DNA of 64,000 nucleotides from JAEZHK01 sp964575255 (GTDB lineage Bacteria; Bacillota; Clostridia; Christensenellales; Aristaeellaceae): NCBI GenBank assembly GCA_964575255.1, contig CAZNPZ010000002.1, positions 70,031 through 134,030 on the forward strand, written 5' to 3'. Made by a program: the position numbers and the translations under genes. Shown piece by piece: positions 57,505 to 64,000 of this stretch (its first letter is position 1; every line of letters starts with the position of its first letter). The notes beneath the pieces were generated by a model. The model was not told the origin of the DNA. It saw only the letters and a list, made by a program, of their open reading frames with translations, and ran no database searches.

Positions 57505-58686
57505 ATGCGCAAAAGACGGATCACGGGCCGTTTTTACGTTTTCCTGATTCTGATCGGAATCGGGATGTATTTCGTGATCCGCGAACTCTCGCCGCTGGGC
57601 GCTTCGGAGGGCATCGTCACGATGGCCGCGACTTCCTATTCTCAGCAAGTGGACGCCGTCGTCGTGCGCGACGAAACCGTCACTTCTTTCGAGGGAAGCG
57701 GCCAGGTGGTGTACGTGGCCGCGGAAGGCGCGCAGGTCGCGAAGGGACAGGAAATCGCGGACGTCTACTCGGCGGGGTATTCGGAGAAGGAGATCAAGCA
57801 ACTCGAAACCGTCCGCCAGAACATCCGCGCCTACCATCAGTCGATTTTGAAGAATATCGTGGACGCCGAATTGGAGCGGCTGGAGAACAACGTACAGCAA
57901 AAGGCGCTTGAGGTCAAGACGCTGATCCGGGAAAAGACGCGCGGCAGCCTCACGAACCTCGAAAAGCAGTTGCAGAGCGCGATGGAAGCCCGGCAGAGCT
58001 ACCTGAGCCAGAACCGCCGCGAGGATCCCAAACTGAACAGCCTATATGAAGAGGAAACCAAGCGTGAAAACGCGATCGCTTCCTGGCGCACCCCGGAAAA
58101 CGCGGGCGCGTCCGGCATCGTCAGCTTCTATCTGGACGGATGCGAGCAGTTTTTGACGCCGGCCAACCTGGAAGCGATGACCATCGCGGACATCCGCTCC
58201 ATCCTCGCGGGCAGGTCGCCGGAAACGGACGCGGATGCGCGCAACAAGCAGAGCATCTTCCGGATCGTGAACCCGGATAAGTGGTATGTGGTGCTGCTGT
58301 CGAAGGATACGACCTGGAACCCGGTCAGCGGACAGGTGTTTACCATCCAGTTCGAGGGCTTCGAGGGGAGCGTCTTTTCCGGCAAGGTCACGCGCATGCT
58401 GAAGGCGGAAGGCGAAGTCATGGCCCAACTGGAAATGGAAGGGTCGCTGGGGCCTCTGATCAACAAGCGCTATGGTCCGGCGATGATCGGCATCAACCTT
58501 TCGGGCCTTTCGGTGCCGGTCAAGGCGATCACCATGCAAAACGGGCAGCCGGGCGTCACCGTCAGCGACGTGCCGGGCGGAACGTTCGTGCCGGTGGAGG
58601 TATTGTCCAGCGACAGCGAGAACGCGATCATCCAGCCGCTGGTCGAGGGCACGCTGTCGATCGGATGGCGTGTAATACTGCCGTAG
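57505..58686 (+). CDS. HlyD-like membrane-anchored protein
   Basis: A 393-residue protein with one N-terminal membrane helix (FYVFLILIGIGMYFVI). After it come a biotinyl-lipoyl-like half (VVYVAAEGAQVAKGQEIADV), a coiled-coil hairpin (residues about 95-195, rich in Leu, Glu and Lys), then beta-rich segments including GQVFTIQFEGFEGSVFSGKV. This is the layout of HlyD/AcrA adaptor proteins. No ABC or MFS exporter gene is adjacent. Relatives lie just upstream of yggS-sepF in other Clostridia, so a link to division or envelope is possible but unproven. AAAGGG precedes the ATG at 57505. Confidence 0.8.
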   Translation: MRKRRITGRFYVFLILIGIGMYFVIRELSPLGASEGIVTMAATSYSQQVDAVVVRDETVTSFEGSGQVVYVAAEGAQVAKGQEIADVYSAGYSEKEIKQLETVRQNIRAYHQSILKNIVDAELERLENNVQQKALEVKTLIREKTRGSLTNLEKQLQSAMEARQSYLSQNRREDPKLNSLYEEETKRENAIASWRTPENAGASGIVSFYLDGCEQFLTPANLEAMTIADIRSILAGRSPETDADARNKQSIFRIVNPDKWYVVLLSKDTTWNPVSGQVFTIQFEGFEGSVFSGKVTRMLKAEGEVMAQLEMEGSLGPLINKRYGPAMIGINLSGLSVPVKAITMQNGQPGVTVSDVPGGTFVPVEVLSSDSENAIIQPLVEGTLSIGWRVILP

Positions 58687-58690
58687 GCAG

Positions 58691-58858
58691 GCGCTGAAAA
58701 TCTGCTTCCAGCGCGTAGGGTGATGCTGCGCGGGCCTGAAATCCTCAAGGATTTCCTGGCGGCCCGCTGACAGAGGGTAATGTTTCCTTCACCAGTGTAC
58801 GCACTGGTTACGGAAACGACATTCCCGGCGCGCATGTCGCCGGGAATGATAGAAAAGG
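58691..58858 (+). repeat. Structured intergenic element, copy B
   Basis: Starts 5 bases after the HlyD-like stop. Stem 1: GCGCTG/CAGCGC (58691-58696 with 58709-58714). Stem 2: GCGGGC/GCCCGC (58730-58735 with 58762-58767), enclosing AAATCC/GGATTT (58739-58744 with 58749-58754). Stem 3: GTTTCC/GGAAAC (58782-58787 with 58812-58817), enclosing ACCAGT/ACTGGT. Stem 4: 58820-58830 with 58838-58848 around CGCATGT. Stem bases differ from the 52267 copy in matched pairs. Confidence 0.85.
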
Positions 58859-58930
58859 CGACGGGGTTACCGAAGTATCGGGGACTATTGAGTGAAATAC
58901 CAGGATTGCCGCATGAAAGGAGGGATCGGT

Positions 58931-59623
58931 GTGGACCGGATGATTCTGGCTGAAAATATCCGCACCTGCCGATCCCGTCTTCATGAGGCGTCCGCGCGCT
59001 GGGGAGAAGTGACGATCTGCGCGGTCACCAAGACCATCGGCGCGGGGATCGTCAATATGACCTATGACGAGGGCGTACGAATCATCGGTGAAAACCGGGT
59101 GCAGGAGGCGCGCGAGAAATTTTCAGCGTTAAATCCTGATTTTTCTTTGCATATCATTGGACAATTGCAGACGAATAAAGTAAAATACCTGATAGGCATG
59201 GCGAAGATGGTTCAATCGCTGGACCGGATGGAGCTTGCGCAGGAGATCGACCGGCGCGCGCAGGCGGCGGGCATTCGGATGCCCGTACTGGTTCAGGTCA
59301 ACATCGCGCGGGAACCACAAAAAGCGGGCATTCACGAAGAAGCGGTACCCGCGTTTCTCCGGGAAGCCGCGCGGCTTCGGGGGCTTTCCATTGAAGGCCT
59401 GATGGCGATCATGCCGCTGACCGCGAACCCGGAGGAGATCCGCCCGCTGTTTCGCGGAATGCGCGTTCTGTTCGACCGGCTCAGGGACGAGGCGATCGAC
59501 GGTACGGACATGCGCGTACTGTCGATGGGCATGAGCGGGGACTATATCATAGCCGCGGAGGAGGGCGCAACGATGGTGCGTCTGGGATCCGCGATTTTCG
59601 GCGCCAGAAGCGCGTCGGTTTAA
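58931..59623 (+). CDS. yggS: YggS-family PLP homeostasis protein
   Basis: A 230-residue single-domain PLP-binding protein of the alanine-racemase N-terminal fold. The PLP lysine is in ICAVTKTIGAGIV near residue 37. IIGENRVQEAREKF, LHIIGQLQTNKVKYL and the end MSGDYIIAAEEGATMVRLGS are the family signatures. YggS proteins keep PLP and amino-acid pools balanced and usually precede sepF in Gram-positives, as here (23-base gap). I chose GTG 58931 because GAAAGGAGGG precedes it; the later ATG 58940 is less well placed. The upstream gap holds element copy B. Confidence 0.93.
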   Translation: MDRMILAENIRTCRSRLHEASARWGEVTICAVTKTIGAGIVNMTYDEGVRIIGENRVQEAREKFSALNPDFSLHIIGQLQTNKVKYLIGMAKMVQSLDRMELAQEIDRRAQAAGIRMPVLVQVNIAREPQKAGIHEEAVPAFLREAARLRGLSIEGLMAIMPLTANPEEIRPLFRGMRVLFDRLRDEAIDGTDMRVLSMGMSGDYIIAAEEGATMVRLGSAIFGARSASV

Positions 59624-59646
59624 CGAAGGGCTGAGGAGGACGTTTC

Positions 59647-60417
59647 ATGGCGCGGGGACGCTTAAACAAATTCCTGGAATTTATCGGTCTCGTGGATGAT
59701 GAGCCCGAACCGGCTTACGAGCGACAGGCGATGGGCGCGCAGGTGTACAACCCGCCGCAGCGCCGCGCCGCGGAAGGCGCGAGGCCGGTCCGGCAGCAAT
59801 CGGGTTACGCGAGCGGTTATTCTCAAGGTTCCTACAACCAGGGTACGTATACGCAGGGATCCTATGCGCCGAACGCCTCCGCCAGGGAGTACGACCGTTA
59901 TGGTTCACGCACGCCGGAGCCCCGCGCGCCGTACCGCTCCTCCGCTTCATCGGATTTCCGCTCCGGGCGGTTTGATCAGGAACCTGTTCGGCCGGAGCCG
60001 CGTCAGGCGGCAAAGCCTGAGTATTCACGCACGGCGCAGCCCTTTCGCGCAGCCGCGGCTGTGCCCGCCTACAGAAACGATCCCATCCGCGACGAGTTCG
60101 ATCGGCTGGAGCAGCCGCAGCCGCCGCGCGGGAACGTGATCACGATGCAGAACGACTCCCGGCACCAAACGGTCATTTACTACCTGCATACGCTGGAGGA
60201 GTGCCGCGACGTCATCACCGACTTGATCGACAGCAAAACCGTGCTTCTGAACCTGGAAGAAATGGAAGAAAAGACGATTCAACGCGGCATTGACACGCTG
60301 TGCGGCGCGGCGTTCGCGCTGGGCGCTACGCTGCGCAAGGCGTCCGACAAAACCTACCTGATCGCGCCCAACAACGTCGAGGTCGCCATGACCAACGAGA
60401 CCGAGCGGCGCTACTGA
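59647..60417 (+). CDS. sepF: Cell division protein SepF
   Basis: A 256-residue SepF with an unusually long linker. The N-terminal amphipathic helix MARGRLNKFLEFIGLVDD binds membrane. About 130 residues rich in Gly, Ser, Tyr, Arg and Pro follow, with repeats such as YSQGSYNQGTYTQGSY. The C-terminal DUF552 domain begins NVITMQNDSRHQTVIYYLHT and includes SKTVLLNLEEMEEKTIQRGI and FALGATLRKASDKTYLIAPN. SepF tethers FtsZ to the membrane and organises the septum. It is followed by yggT and ylmH in the standard division-cluster order. Confidence 0.96.
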   Translation: MARGRLNKFLEFIGLVDDEPEPAYERQAMGAQVYNPPQRRAAEGARPVRQQSGYASGYSQGSYNQGTYTQGSYAPNASAREYDRYGSRTPEPRAPYRSSASSDFRSGRFDQEPVRPEPRQAAKPEYSRTAQPFRAAAAVPAYRNDPIRDEFDRLEQPQPPRGNVITMQNDSRHQTVIYYLHTLEECRDVITDLIDSKTVLLNLEEMEEKTIQRGIDTLCGAAFALGATLRKASDKTYLIAPNNVEVAMTNETERRY

Positions 60418-60422
60418 TTGCC

Positions 60423-60716
60423 ATGCATTATTTTATCTTGATCAAGGTCTATCAGGGCTTCGACATCTTTCTGCGTATCCTCCAATATGTGCTGCTGGCC
60501 TATTGCGTGCTGAGTTGGTTCGCAAGCCCGCTCAATCGGGTCTACGTGTTCCTGAGCCGCCTTTCGCAGCCGCTGGTGGCTCCATTTCGACCGATTTCCA
60601 ATCGCCTGATCCGCAGTGGGTTGCGCTTTGACACCAGTGTTATCTTTGCGTTTCTCGCGCTGTCCATCTCGCGGCGGCTTCTGTTCTGGCTGTTTGGCTG
60701 GCTGATGACGCTGTGA
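60423..60716 (+). CDS. yggT: YggT-family membrane protein
   Basis: A 97-residue membrane protein of the YggT (CCB3) family. Two hydrophobic stretches, FDIFLRILQYVLLAYCVLSW and SVIFAFLALSISRRLLFWLF, flank the family motif LSQPLVAPFRPI near residue 48. It usually sits between sepF and ylmH in Gram-positives, and a part in osmotic stress or membrane organisation has been proposed. The ATG at 60423 lies 5 bases after the sepF stop and lacks a clear ribosome site, so coupling to sepF is likely. Its stop overlaps the ylmH GTG. Confidence 0.9.
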   Translation: MHYFILIKVYQGFDIFLRILQYVLLAYCVLSWFASPLNRVYVFLSRLSQPLVAPFRPISNRLIRSGLRFDTSVIFAFLALSISRRLLFWLFGWLMTL

Positions 60717-61447
60717 AGGACGATCTGGAGCGGGCGCATCTATCCGATCTGTGCCGCGCCGCGCGCCGGGGGCAGATTCGCTTCACCCGCTTTCTGGAGC
60801 CGCCACATCAGGCCGAGGCGGTTCGCTGCGCGCGGGAGGAGGGCGTGGAGGCGGCGTTCTACGGCGGATACGAGGGCGCTGAACGGGTCATCGCGGCGTT
60901 TTATGCCGATGAGCCGCCGGAGGCCTGGCCGGTCGAGTGCCTGCGCGCCGACTGGAGCGCGGAATTTTCCAGGCTGCAGCACCGGGATCTCCTGGGCGCG
61001 CTGATGGGTCTTGGCGTAGAGCGGTCCGTATTGGGGGATATCGTGGTCGGCGAGGGCTGCGCGTACCTGTTCGCGCTTACCTCCGCCGCGCAGGTCATTC
61101 AGGGGGAACTGACCAGCGCGGGGCGCGCGAGGCTCTCCGTCCGCCGCGCGCAAGGCGAGACGCTTCCCAAAGAGGAAGGCGTATCCGTTCGGGATACCGT
61201 GCCCTCCATGCGGCTGGACGCGGTGGCCGCCGCGGGGTTTACAATGGGACGCGCCGAGGTACAGGAACTGATCCGCCGAGGTCTGGTAAAACTCAACCAC
61301 CTCCCGGAGGAGCGAACCGACGCCCGCGTTCGCGAGGGCGACCTGATCTCCGTCCGGGGTTTCGGGCGGCTCCGGGTGGAAGAGGAGCAGGGAATTACGA
61401 AAAAGGGCCGGCTGGGCGTCCGGATGACGCGGTTCGGTGCGCGCTGA
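60713..61447 (+). CDS. ylmH: YlmH-type S4-domain RNA-binding protein
   Basis: A 244-residue protein of the YlmH family. Residues 1-75 form the N-terminal alpha/beta domain, the middle holds RDLLGALMGLGVERSVLGDI and GCAYLFALTSAAQVIQGELT, and the S4 RNA-binding domain (SMRLDAVAAAGFTMGRAEVQ, then ELIRRGLVKLNH) lies near residues 165-225. YlmH has been linked to rescue of stalled ribosomes in Firmicutes. The GTG start at 60713 overlaps the yggT stop. The gene keeps the conserved yggS-sepF-yggT-ylmH-divIVA order. Confidence 0.93.
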   Translation: MKDDLERAHLSDLCRAARRGQIRFTRFLEPPHQAEAVRCAREEGVEAAFYGGYEGAERVIAAFYADEPPEAWPVECLRADWSAEFSRLQHRDLLGALMGLGVERSVLGDIVVGEGCAYLFALTSAAQVIQGELTSAGRARLSVRRAQGETLPKEEGVSVRDTVPSMRLDAVAAAGFTMGRAEVQELIRRGLVKLNHLPEERTDARVREGDLISVRGFGRLRVEEEQGITKKGRLGVRMTRFGAR

Positions 61448-61573
61448 CCGGTTATTTTTCCGTTAAATAAAGGAATCCGCCGCGCGGCGGAGAACTATTA
61501 CGCAAGGTTTGTCGTAGATTGCCGAACGGTCGCGCGTCCCGGAAATCTCTCAAGCAGAAAGGATGAGGCGCAC

Positions 61574-62185
61574 ATGGTCACCGTCAAGGATATTCGCGAG
61601 AAGGAATTTACCAAGATCAAGCATGGCTATTCAGAAGACGAAGTCGATGAATTTCTGGATGAGATCGCCGACCAGATGGAGGCGCTGATTTCGGAAAACA
61701 AAACGCTGATGCAGCAGGCGCAGGAAGCGCGCGCGATGGCCGACAAGGCGATCGCGGAGCGCTTGGCAGCACCGGCTACAGCCCCTGCTCCGACGCCCGC
61801 GCCGGCCGCGCCCGTCGTGCACGCGCCGGAAGTCAAGCCGATCCAGACCACAGACGAGGCGTACTTCCGCAATCTGGAAGCGACGCTCCGGGAGACGCTT
61901 TTGAGTGCGCAGCGCATCGCCGATGAGACCGTCACCGAGGCCAAGAAGAAATCGGTCATGATGGTCGCAGATGCCGAGGAAAAGGTCAGCGCGGTCATGA
62001 CCCAGCACCGGGCCGAAATCGAGAGCGCGAAGGTCGAATTGGAGGGTGTCCGCAAGGCGACCGAGGACTACCGGATCCGCTTCAGGCGACTTGTCCGCGA
62101 GCAGTTGCACGCGTTCAAGCTGGACGAGAGCGTGCTCGCCGAAGAACCCCGGATGGACGTCAATAAGGGCGACGACGAGCCATAG
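61574..62185 (+). CDS. divIVA: Cell division initiation protein DivIVA
   Basis: A 203-residue DivIVA. The N-terminal membrane-binding domain is clear: VTVKDIREKEFTKIKHGYSE with the continuation DEVDEFLDEIADQMEAL. An Ala/Pro-rich linker (APATAPAPTPAPAAPVVHAP) separates it from a long C-terminal coiled coil (residues about 95-185). DivIVA senses negative membrane curvature and recruits division and sporulation partners to poles and septa. GAAAGGATGAGG precedes the ATG. A 126-base gap with a small GC hairpin separates it from ylmH, and a terminator follows. Confidence 0.95.
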   Translation: MVTVKDIREKEFTKIKHGYSEDEVDEFLDEIADQMEALISENKTLMQQAQEARAMADKAIAERLAAPATAPAPTPAPAAPVVHAPEVKPIQTTDEAYFRNLEATLRETLLSAQRIADETVTEAKKKSVMMVADAEEKVSAVMTQHRAEIESAKVELEGVRKATEDYRIRFRRLVREQLHAFKLDESVLAEEPRMDVNKGDDEP

Positions 62186-62213
62186 AATTCATACAGAATC
62201 GTTTGTGCTATAG

Positions 62214-62235
62214 AAACGCCCTTCGGGGCGTTTTT
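62214..62235 (+). terminator. Terminator after divIVA
   Basis: A perfect 8-bp stem (62214-62221 with 62226-62233), a TTCG tetraloop and a run of five T. Confidence 0.93.
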
Positions 62236-62237
62236 AT

Positions 62238-62375
62238 GCGACACTGGAATGATACCAATCCCAAATAATCATTCCTCGTTGGACTGAGTCGTTTCACGCA
62301 GTGTCGCCCTCCAGTCGGCGTAGCGCTGCTACGCCTCGTTCCGGCTCTTGTTCTGCATCCAAAATCTTTCAGTCC
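62238..62375 (+). repeat. Structured intergenic element before lspA
   Basis: An outer 9-bp inverted repeat, GCGACACTG/CAGTGTCGC (62238-62246 with 62299-62307), encloses an 8-bp one, GGAATGAT/ATCATTCC (62246-62253 with 62268-62275). A perfect 8-bp hairpin GGCGTAGC/GCTACGCC follows (62317-62324 with 62328-62335). GGACTGA (62281-62287), inside the outer loop, can pair with TCAGTCC (62369-62375) outside it, a pseudoknot topology. No coding sequence is evident. It could be a small mobile palindrome or a structured RNA. Confidence 0.55.
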
Positions 62376-62444
62376 TTTGGAGCAATTGATCTTTTTGCAT
62401 GGTATGAAATGGCAGAAACCGGGCATGGTAACGCCGGAGGAAAA

Positions 62445-62912
62445 ATGGTCTACGCGATTTGGGTTATACTGCTCGTCGGGCTGGATCGCCTGAGCAAGTT
62501 CTGGGCGGCCAATTGGCTTTATGGTGCGCGCGGCGGCGTAATGGACGCGCTGCCGGGCGTGTTTCGCTTTCACTACGCCGAGAATACGGGCGTCGCGTTC
62601 TCGATGCTGGCAAACGGTCGGTGGCTGGTCATCGTCCTCAACGCGCTGCTCATCCTCGCCGTGCTCGCGTACCTGGTCGCAAAGAAGCCGCGCGGCCGGA
62701 TTTTGCGGCTGAGCCTTCTCATGGTGGCGGCGGGCGGGATTGGCAACCTGATCGACCGGATCGCGCTGGGCTATGTGATCGACTTCATCGAGTTCACGTT
62801 TGTGCGCTTCGCGGTCTTTAACGTGGCCGACATCTGCGTTTCGATGGGCGCGGCTCTGAGCGCACTGTGCTTTCTCAGGAAAGGAGAGGACGAAGGTGGA
62901 GTGGGCGATTGA
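62445..62912 (+). CDS. lspA: Lipoprotein signal peptidase
   Basis: A 155-residue membrane protein with four hydrophobic helices. The aspartyl protease dyad is in AAGGIGNLIDRIALGYVIDF and FAVFNVADICVSMGAALS, and ENTGVAFSML is the third signature. It removes signal peptides from diacylglyceryl-modified prolipoproteins, acting after Lgt. The start is ATG 62445, with GGAGG just upstream; the frame reading back to 62301 passes through the structured element. It overlaps rluD by 17 bases, the common lspA-rluD arrangement. Confidence 0.96.
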   Translation: MVYAIWVILLVGLDRLSKFWAANWLYGARGGVMDALPGVFRFHYAENTGVAFSMLANGRWLVIVLNALLILAVLAYLVAKKPRGRILRLSLLMVAAGGIGNLIDRIALGYVIDFIEFTFVRFAVFNVADICVSMGAALSALCFLRKGEDEGGVGD

Positions 62913-63795
62913 CGAACGGTCTGACGGAGAGCGGCTGGATGTGTTTCTCTCGGAATGCGCCGGTGTGACCCGCTCCCGCGCGGCTTCGATCATCAAATCT
63001 GGCGGCGCGTATGTCAACGGGTCATTGGAGACCAAGGCGGGGTTCATGCTGAAGCGCGACATGCGCGTACGGTTTGAGATTCCGGAGGTAAAAGCGGCGT
63101 CCGCCGCCCCGCAGGACATCGCGCTGGACATTCGCTATCAGGACGCCGACCTCGCTGTGATCTTTAAACCCAGCGGCATGGTGGTTCACCCAGCCGCGGG
63201 CAACTACGACGGCACGCTGGTCAACGCGCTCCTGCACCACCTGACGGATCTGTCCGGCATCGGCGGGGAGCTTCGCCCCGGCATCGTGCACCGGATCGAC
63301 AAGGACACGTCCGGCCTTCTCCTGGTCGCGAAGAACGACTTCAGCCACGCGGCACTGTCCGAGCAGATCAAGGCGCACTCGGTCGAGCGGGCGTACCTTG
63401 CGATCGTGACCGGGAACCTGAAAGAGGATTCGGGTTTCGTGGACGGCCCGATCGGGCGTCACCCGACCGACCGGAAGCGGATGGCGATCGTCCCAAATGG
63501 GCGCAGCGCCCGCACCTACTGGCATGTCGAACGGCGGCTTCGCGGCGCGACACTGATCGAAGCCAGGCTGACCACCGGACGGACCCATCAGATTCGCGTC
63601 CACATGGCATCGATCGGCCACCCTGTCCTGGGCGATCCGGTCTATGGGCCGAAGAAACCGCAAATCGCCGTCGAAGGCGGGCAGCTTCTGCACGCGTTCC
63701 GGCTGGGGTTTTTGCATCCGACCACCGGGGAGCACATGCTGTTTGAGGCACCGCCCGAAAAGCGCTTTCTGGATATGCTGGAAAAGTTATCGTAG
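62896..63795 (+). CDS. rluD: RluD-family 23S rRNA pseudouridine synthase
   Basis: A 299-residue RluA/RluD-family enzyme. The N-terminal S4 domain (GERLDVFLSECAGVTRSRAA, with VNG near residue 41) is followed by the catalytic domain. The catalytic Asp lies in IVHRIDKDTSGLLLVAK, and FKPSGMVVHPAAG and LTTGRTHQIRVHMASIGHPV are further signatures. It isomerises uridines in 23S rRNA (helix 69 in E. coli RluD); the precise sites here are not known. The GTG start at 62896 lies within the end of lspA, and GGAGAGG is upstream. Confidence 0.93.
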   Translation: MEWAIDERSDGERLDVFLSECAGVTRSRAASIIKSGGAYVNGSLETKAGFMLKRDMRVRFEIPEVKAASAAPQDIALDIRYQDADLAVIFKPSGMVVHPAAGNYDGTLVNALLHHLTDLSGIGGELRPGIVHRIDKDTSGLLLVAKNDFSHAALSEQIKAHSVERAYLAIVTGNLKEDSGFVDGPIGRHPTDRKRMAIVPNGRSARTYWHVERRLRGATLIEARLTTGRTHQIRVHMASIGHPVLGDPVYGPKKPQIAVEGGQLLHAFRLGFLHPTTGEHMLFEAPPEKRFLDMLEKLS

Positions 63796-63854
63796 TTAAA
63801 ACAATTTATCGATGATTGGTATCCCCTGGCAATGAAGCGCCAGTGCGCATCGTT

Positions 63855-63892
63855 TCCGGCATCCCTGCGCAAAATGGGGATGCCGGATTTTT
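63855..63892 (+). terminator. Terminator after rluD
   Basis: An 11-bp stem closing T63855-A63887, with CCGGCATCCC/GGGATGCCGG as its core, followed by TTTTT. Confidence 0.92.
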
Positions 63893-63910
63893 CTGTTGGA
63901 GGAAAAGCGT

Positions 63911-64000
63911 GTGAAGGGCTTGAAGGCATTCGTCGGCATGCCGGTCATCCTGGGCGGCAGGCGCATCGGACACGTCGCCTGCCTGACGCTGGACGAAGGA
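63911..64000 (+). CDS. PRC-barrel-like protein (3' truncated by the window)
   Basis: Only the first 30 codons are visible. GTG 63911 has GGAGG (63897-63901) about 9 bases upstream and reads KGLKAFVGMPVILGGRRIGH, then VACLTLDEG to the edge. The pattern F-x-G-x-P-V followed by G-R-R-[IL]-G is what PRC-barrel domains show near their N-terminus. The gene continues beyond the window, so its length and any further domains are unknown. Confidence 0.55.
   Translation, partial: MKGLKAFVGMPVILGGRRIGHVACLTLDEG

Noticed and set aside
52262..58890. The intergenic element as a CRISPR array
   Set aside because: Copies are single, kilobases apart and multi-stem; there are no regular spacers or cas genes.
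52262..58890. The intergenic element as an IscB/TnpB guide RNA (omega or HEARO type)
   Set aside because: No IscB, TnpB or transposase gene is present, and I cannot show sequence identity; only a covariance search could decide.
1..64000. tRNA, rRNA, prophage or insertion sequence
   Set aside because: I looked in all gaps and saw no cloverleaf, rRNA stretch, transposase, integrase or phage gene.

Overview
The window reads as a GC-rich, endospore-forming Gram-positive of the Clostridia type. Supporting signs are CotF-family coat proteins, a DivIVA/SepF/YlmH division cluster, LonB next to ClpX, an ECF transporter module joined to truA, DUF1540 and CD1247-type small proteins, strong GGAGG ribosome sites, and frequent GTG/TTG starts. 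Genes are tightly packed, with many ATGA stop/start overlaps. No rRNA, tRNA, CRISPR array, transposase or phage gene was seen. Exact taxonomy cannot be fixed from the sequence; an uncultured Clostridia lineage is my inference.

Layout. 0-5.6 kb: a truncated cell-wall hydrolase (four PG-binding repeats plus NlpC/P60), then trmN6, a radical-SAM DUF512 protein, der and plsY. 5.6-8.5 kb: a sugar pair, xylulokinase and L-rhamnose isomerase. 8.5-13.2 kb: rarA, a membrane zinc-ribbon protein, a YprB-like nuclease, a TPR protein and a GNAT enzyme. 13.2-16.8 kb (minus): the glycolytic operon pgk-tpiA-gpmI, divergent from ecfA1-ecfA2-ecfT-truA (17-20.2 kb). 20.3-22 kb: a NifU-like protein paired with a GGGtGRT-family protein of unknown function. 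22-24.4 kb: aminopeptidase P, efp and a CD1247-type protein. 24.5-30.8 kb: a selenium/molybdenum-hydroxylase maturation island (xdhC; yedE-yedF-DUF3343-yqeC-yqeB-selD on minus; a cysteine desulfurase-like enzyme). 30.8-33.7 kb: maltose phosphorylase with beta-phosphoglucomutase. 33.7-37.1 kb: an accessory stretch of small genes and two wrecked pseudogenes. 37.1-42.1 kb (minus): helD with two flavoproteins. 42.2-46.9 kb: NAD synthase, a tiny lipoprotein, galE, a lipoprotein metallo-beta-lactamase-fold protein and a small membrane protein. 47.2-52.3 kb: tig-clpP-clpX-lonB. 52.5-57.4 kb: an amino-acid kinase, DUF1540, recX, two coat proteins, pncB and lgt. 57.5-64 kb: an HlyD-like protein, yggS-sepF-yggT-ylmH-divIVA-lspA-rluD and the start of a PRC-barrel-like gene.

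How they fit together. The window is mostly housekeeping: protein quality control, lipoprotein maturation (lgt and lspA), NAD supply (nadE and pncB), glycolysis and division. The selenium genes form a coherent module that should mature a selenium-dependent molybdenum hydroxylase encoded elsewhere.

Most notable for follow-up: (1) a dispersed, structured intergenic element in at least two clear copies (52267 and 58691) and two diverged ones (54930 and 44497), whose stems show compensatory changes; (2) a terminator hairpin after clpX that contains the lonB ribosome-binding site and runs into its TTG start; (3) the NifU-like/GGGtGRT gene pair; (4) a second, possibly pseudoknotted, structured element before lspA.
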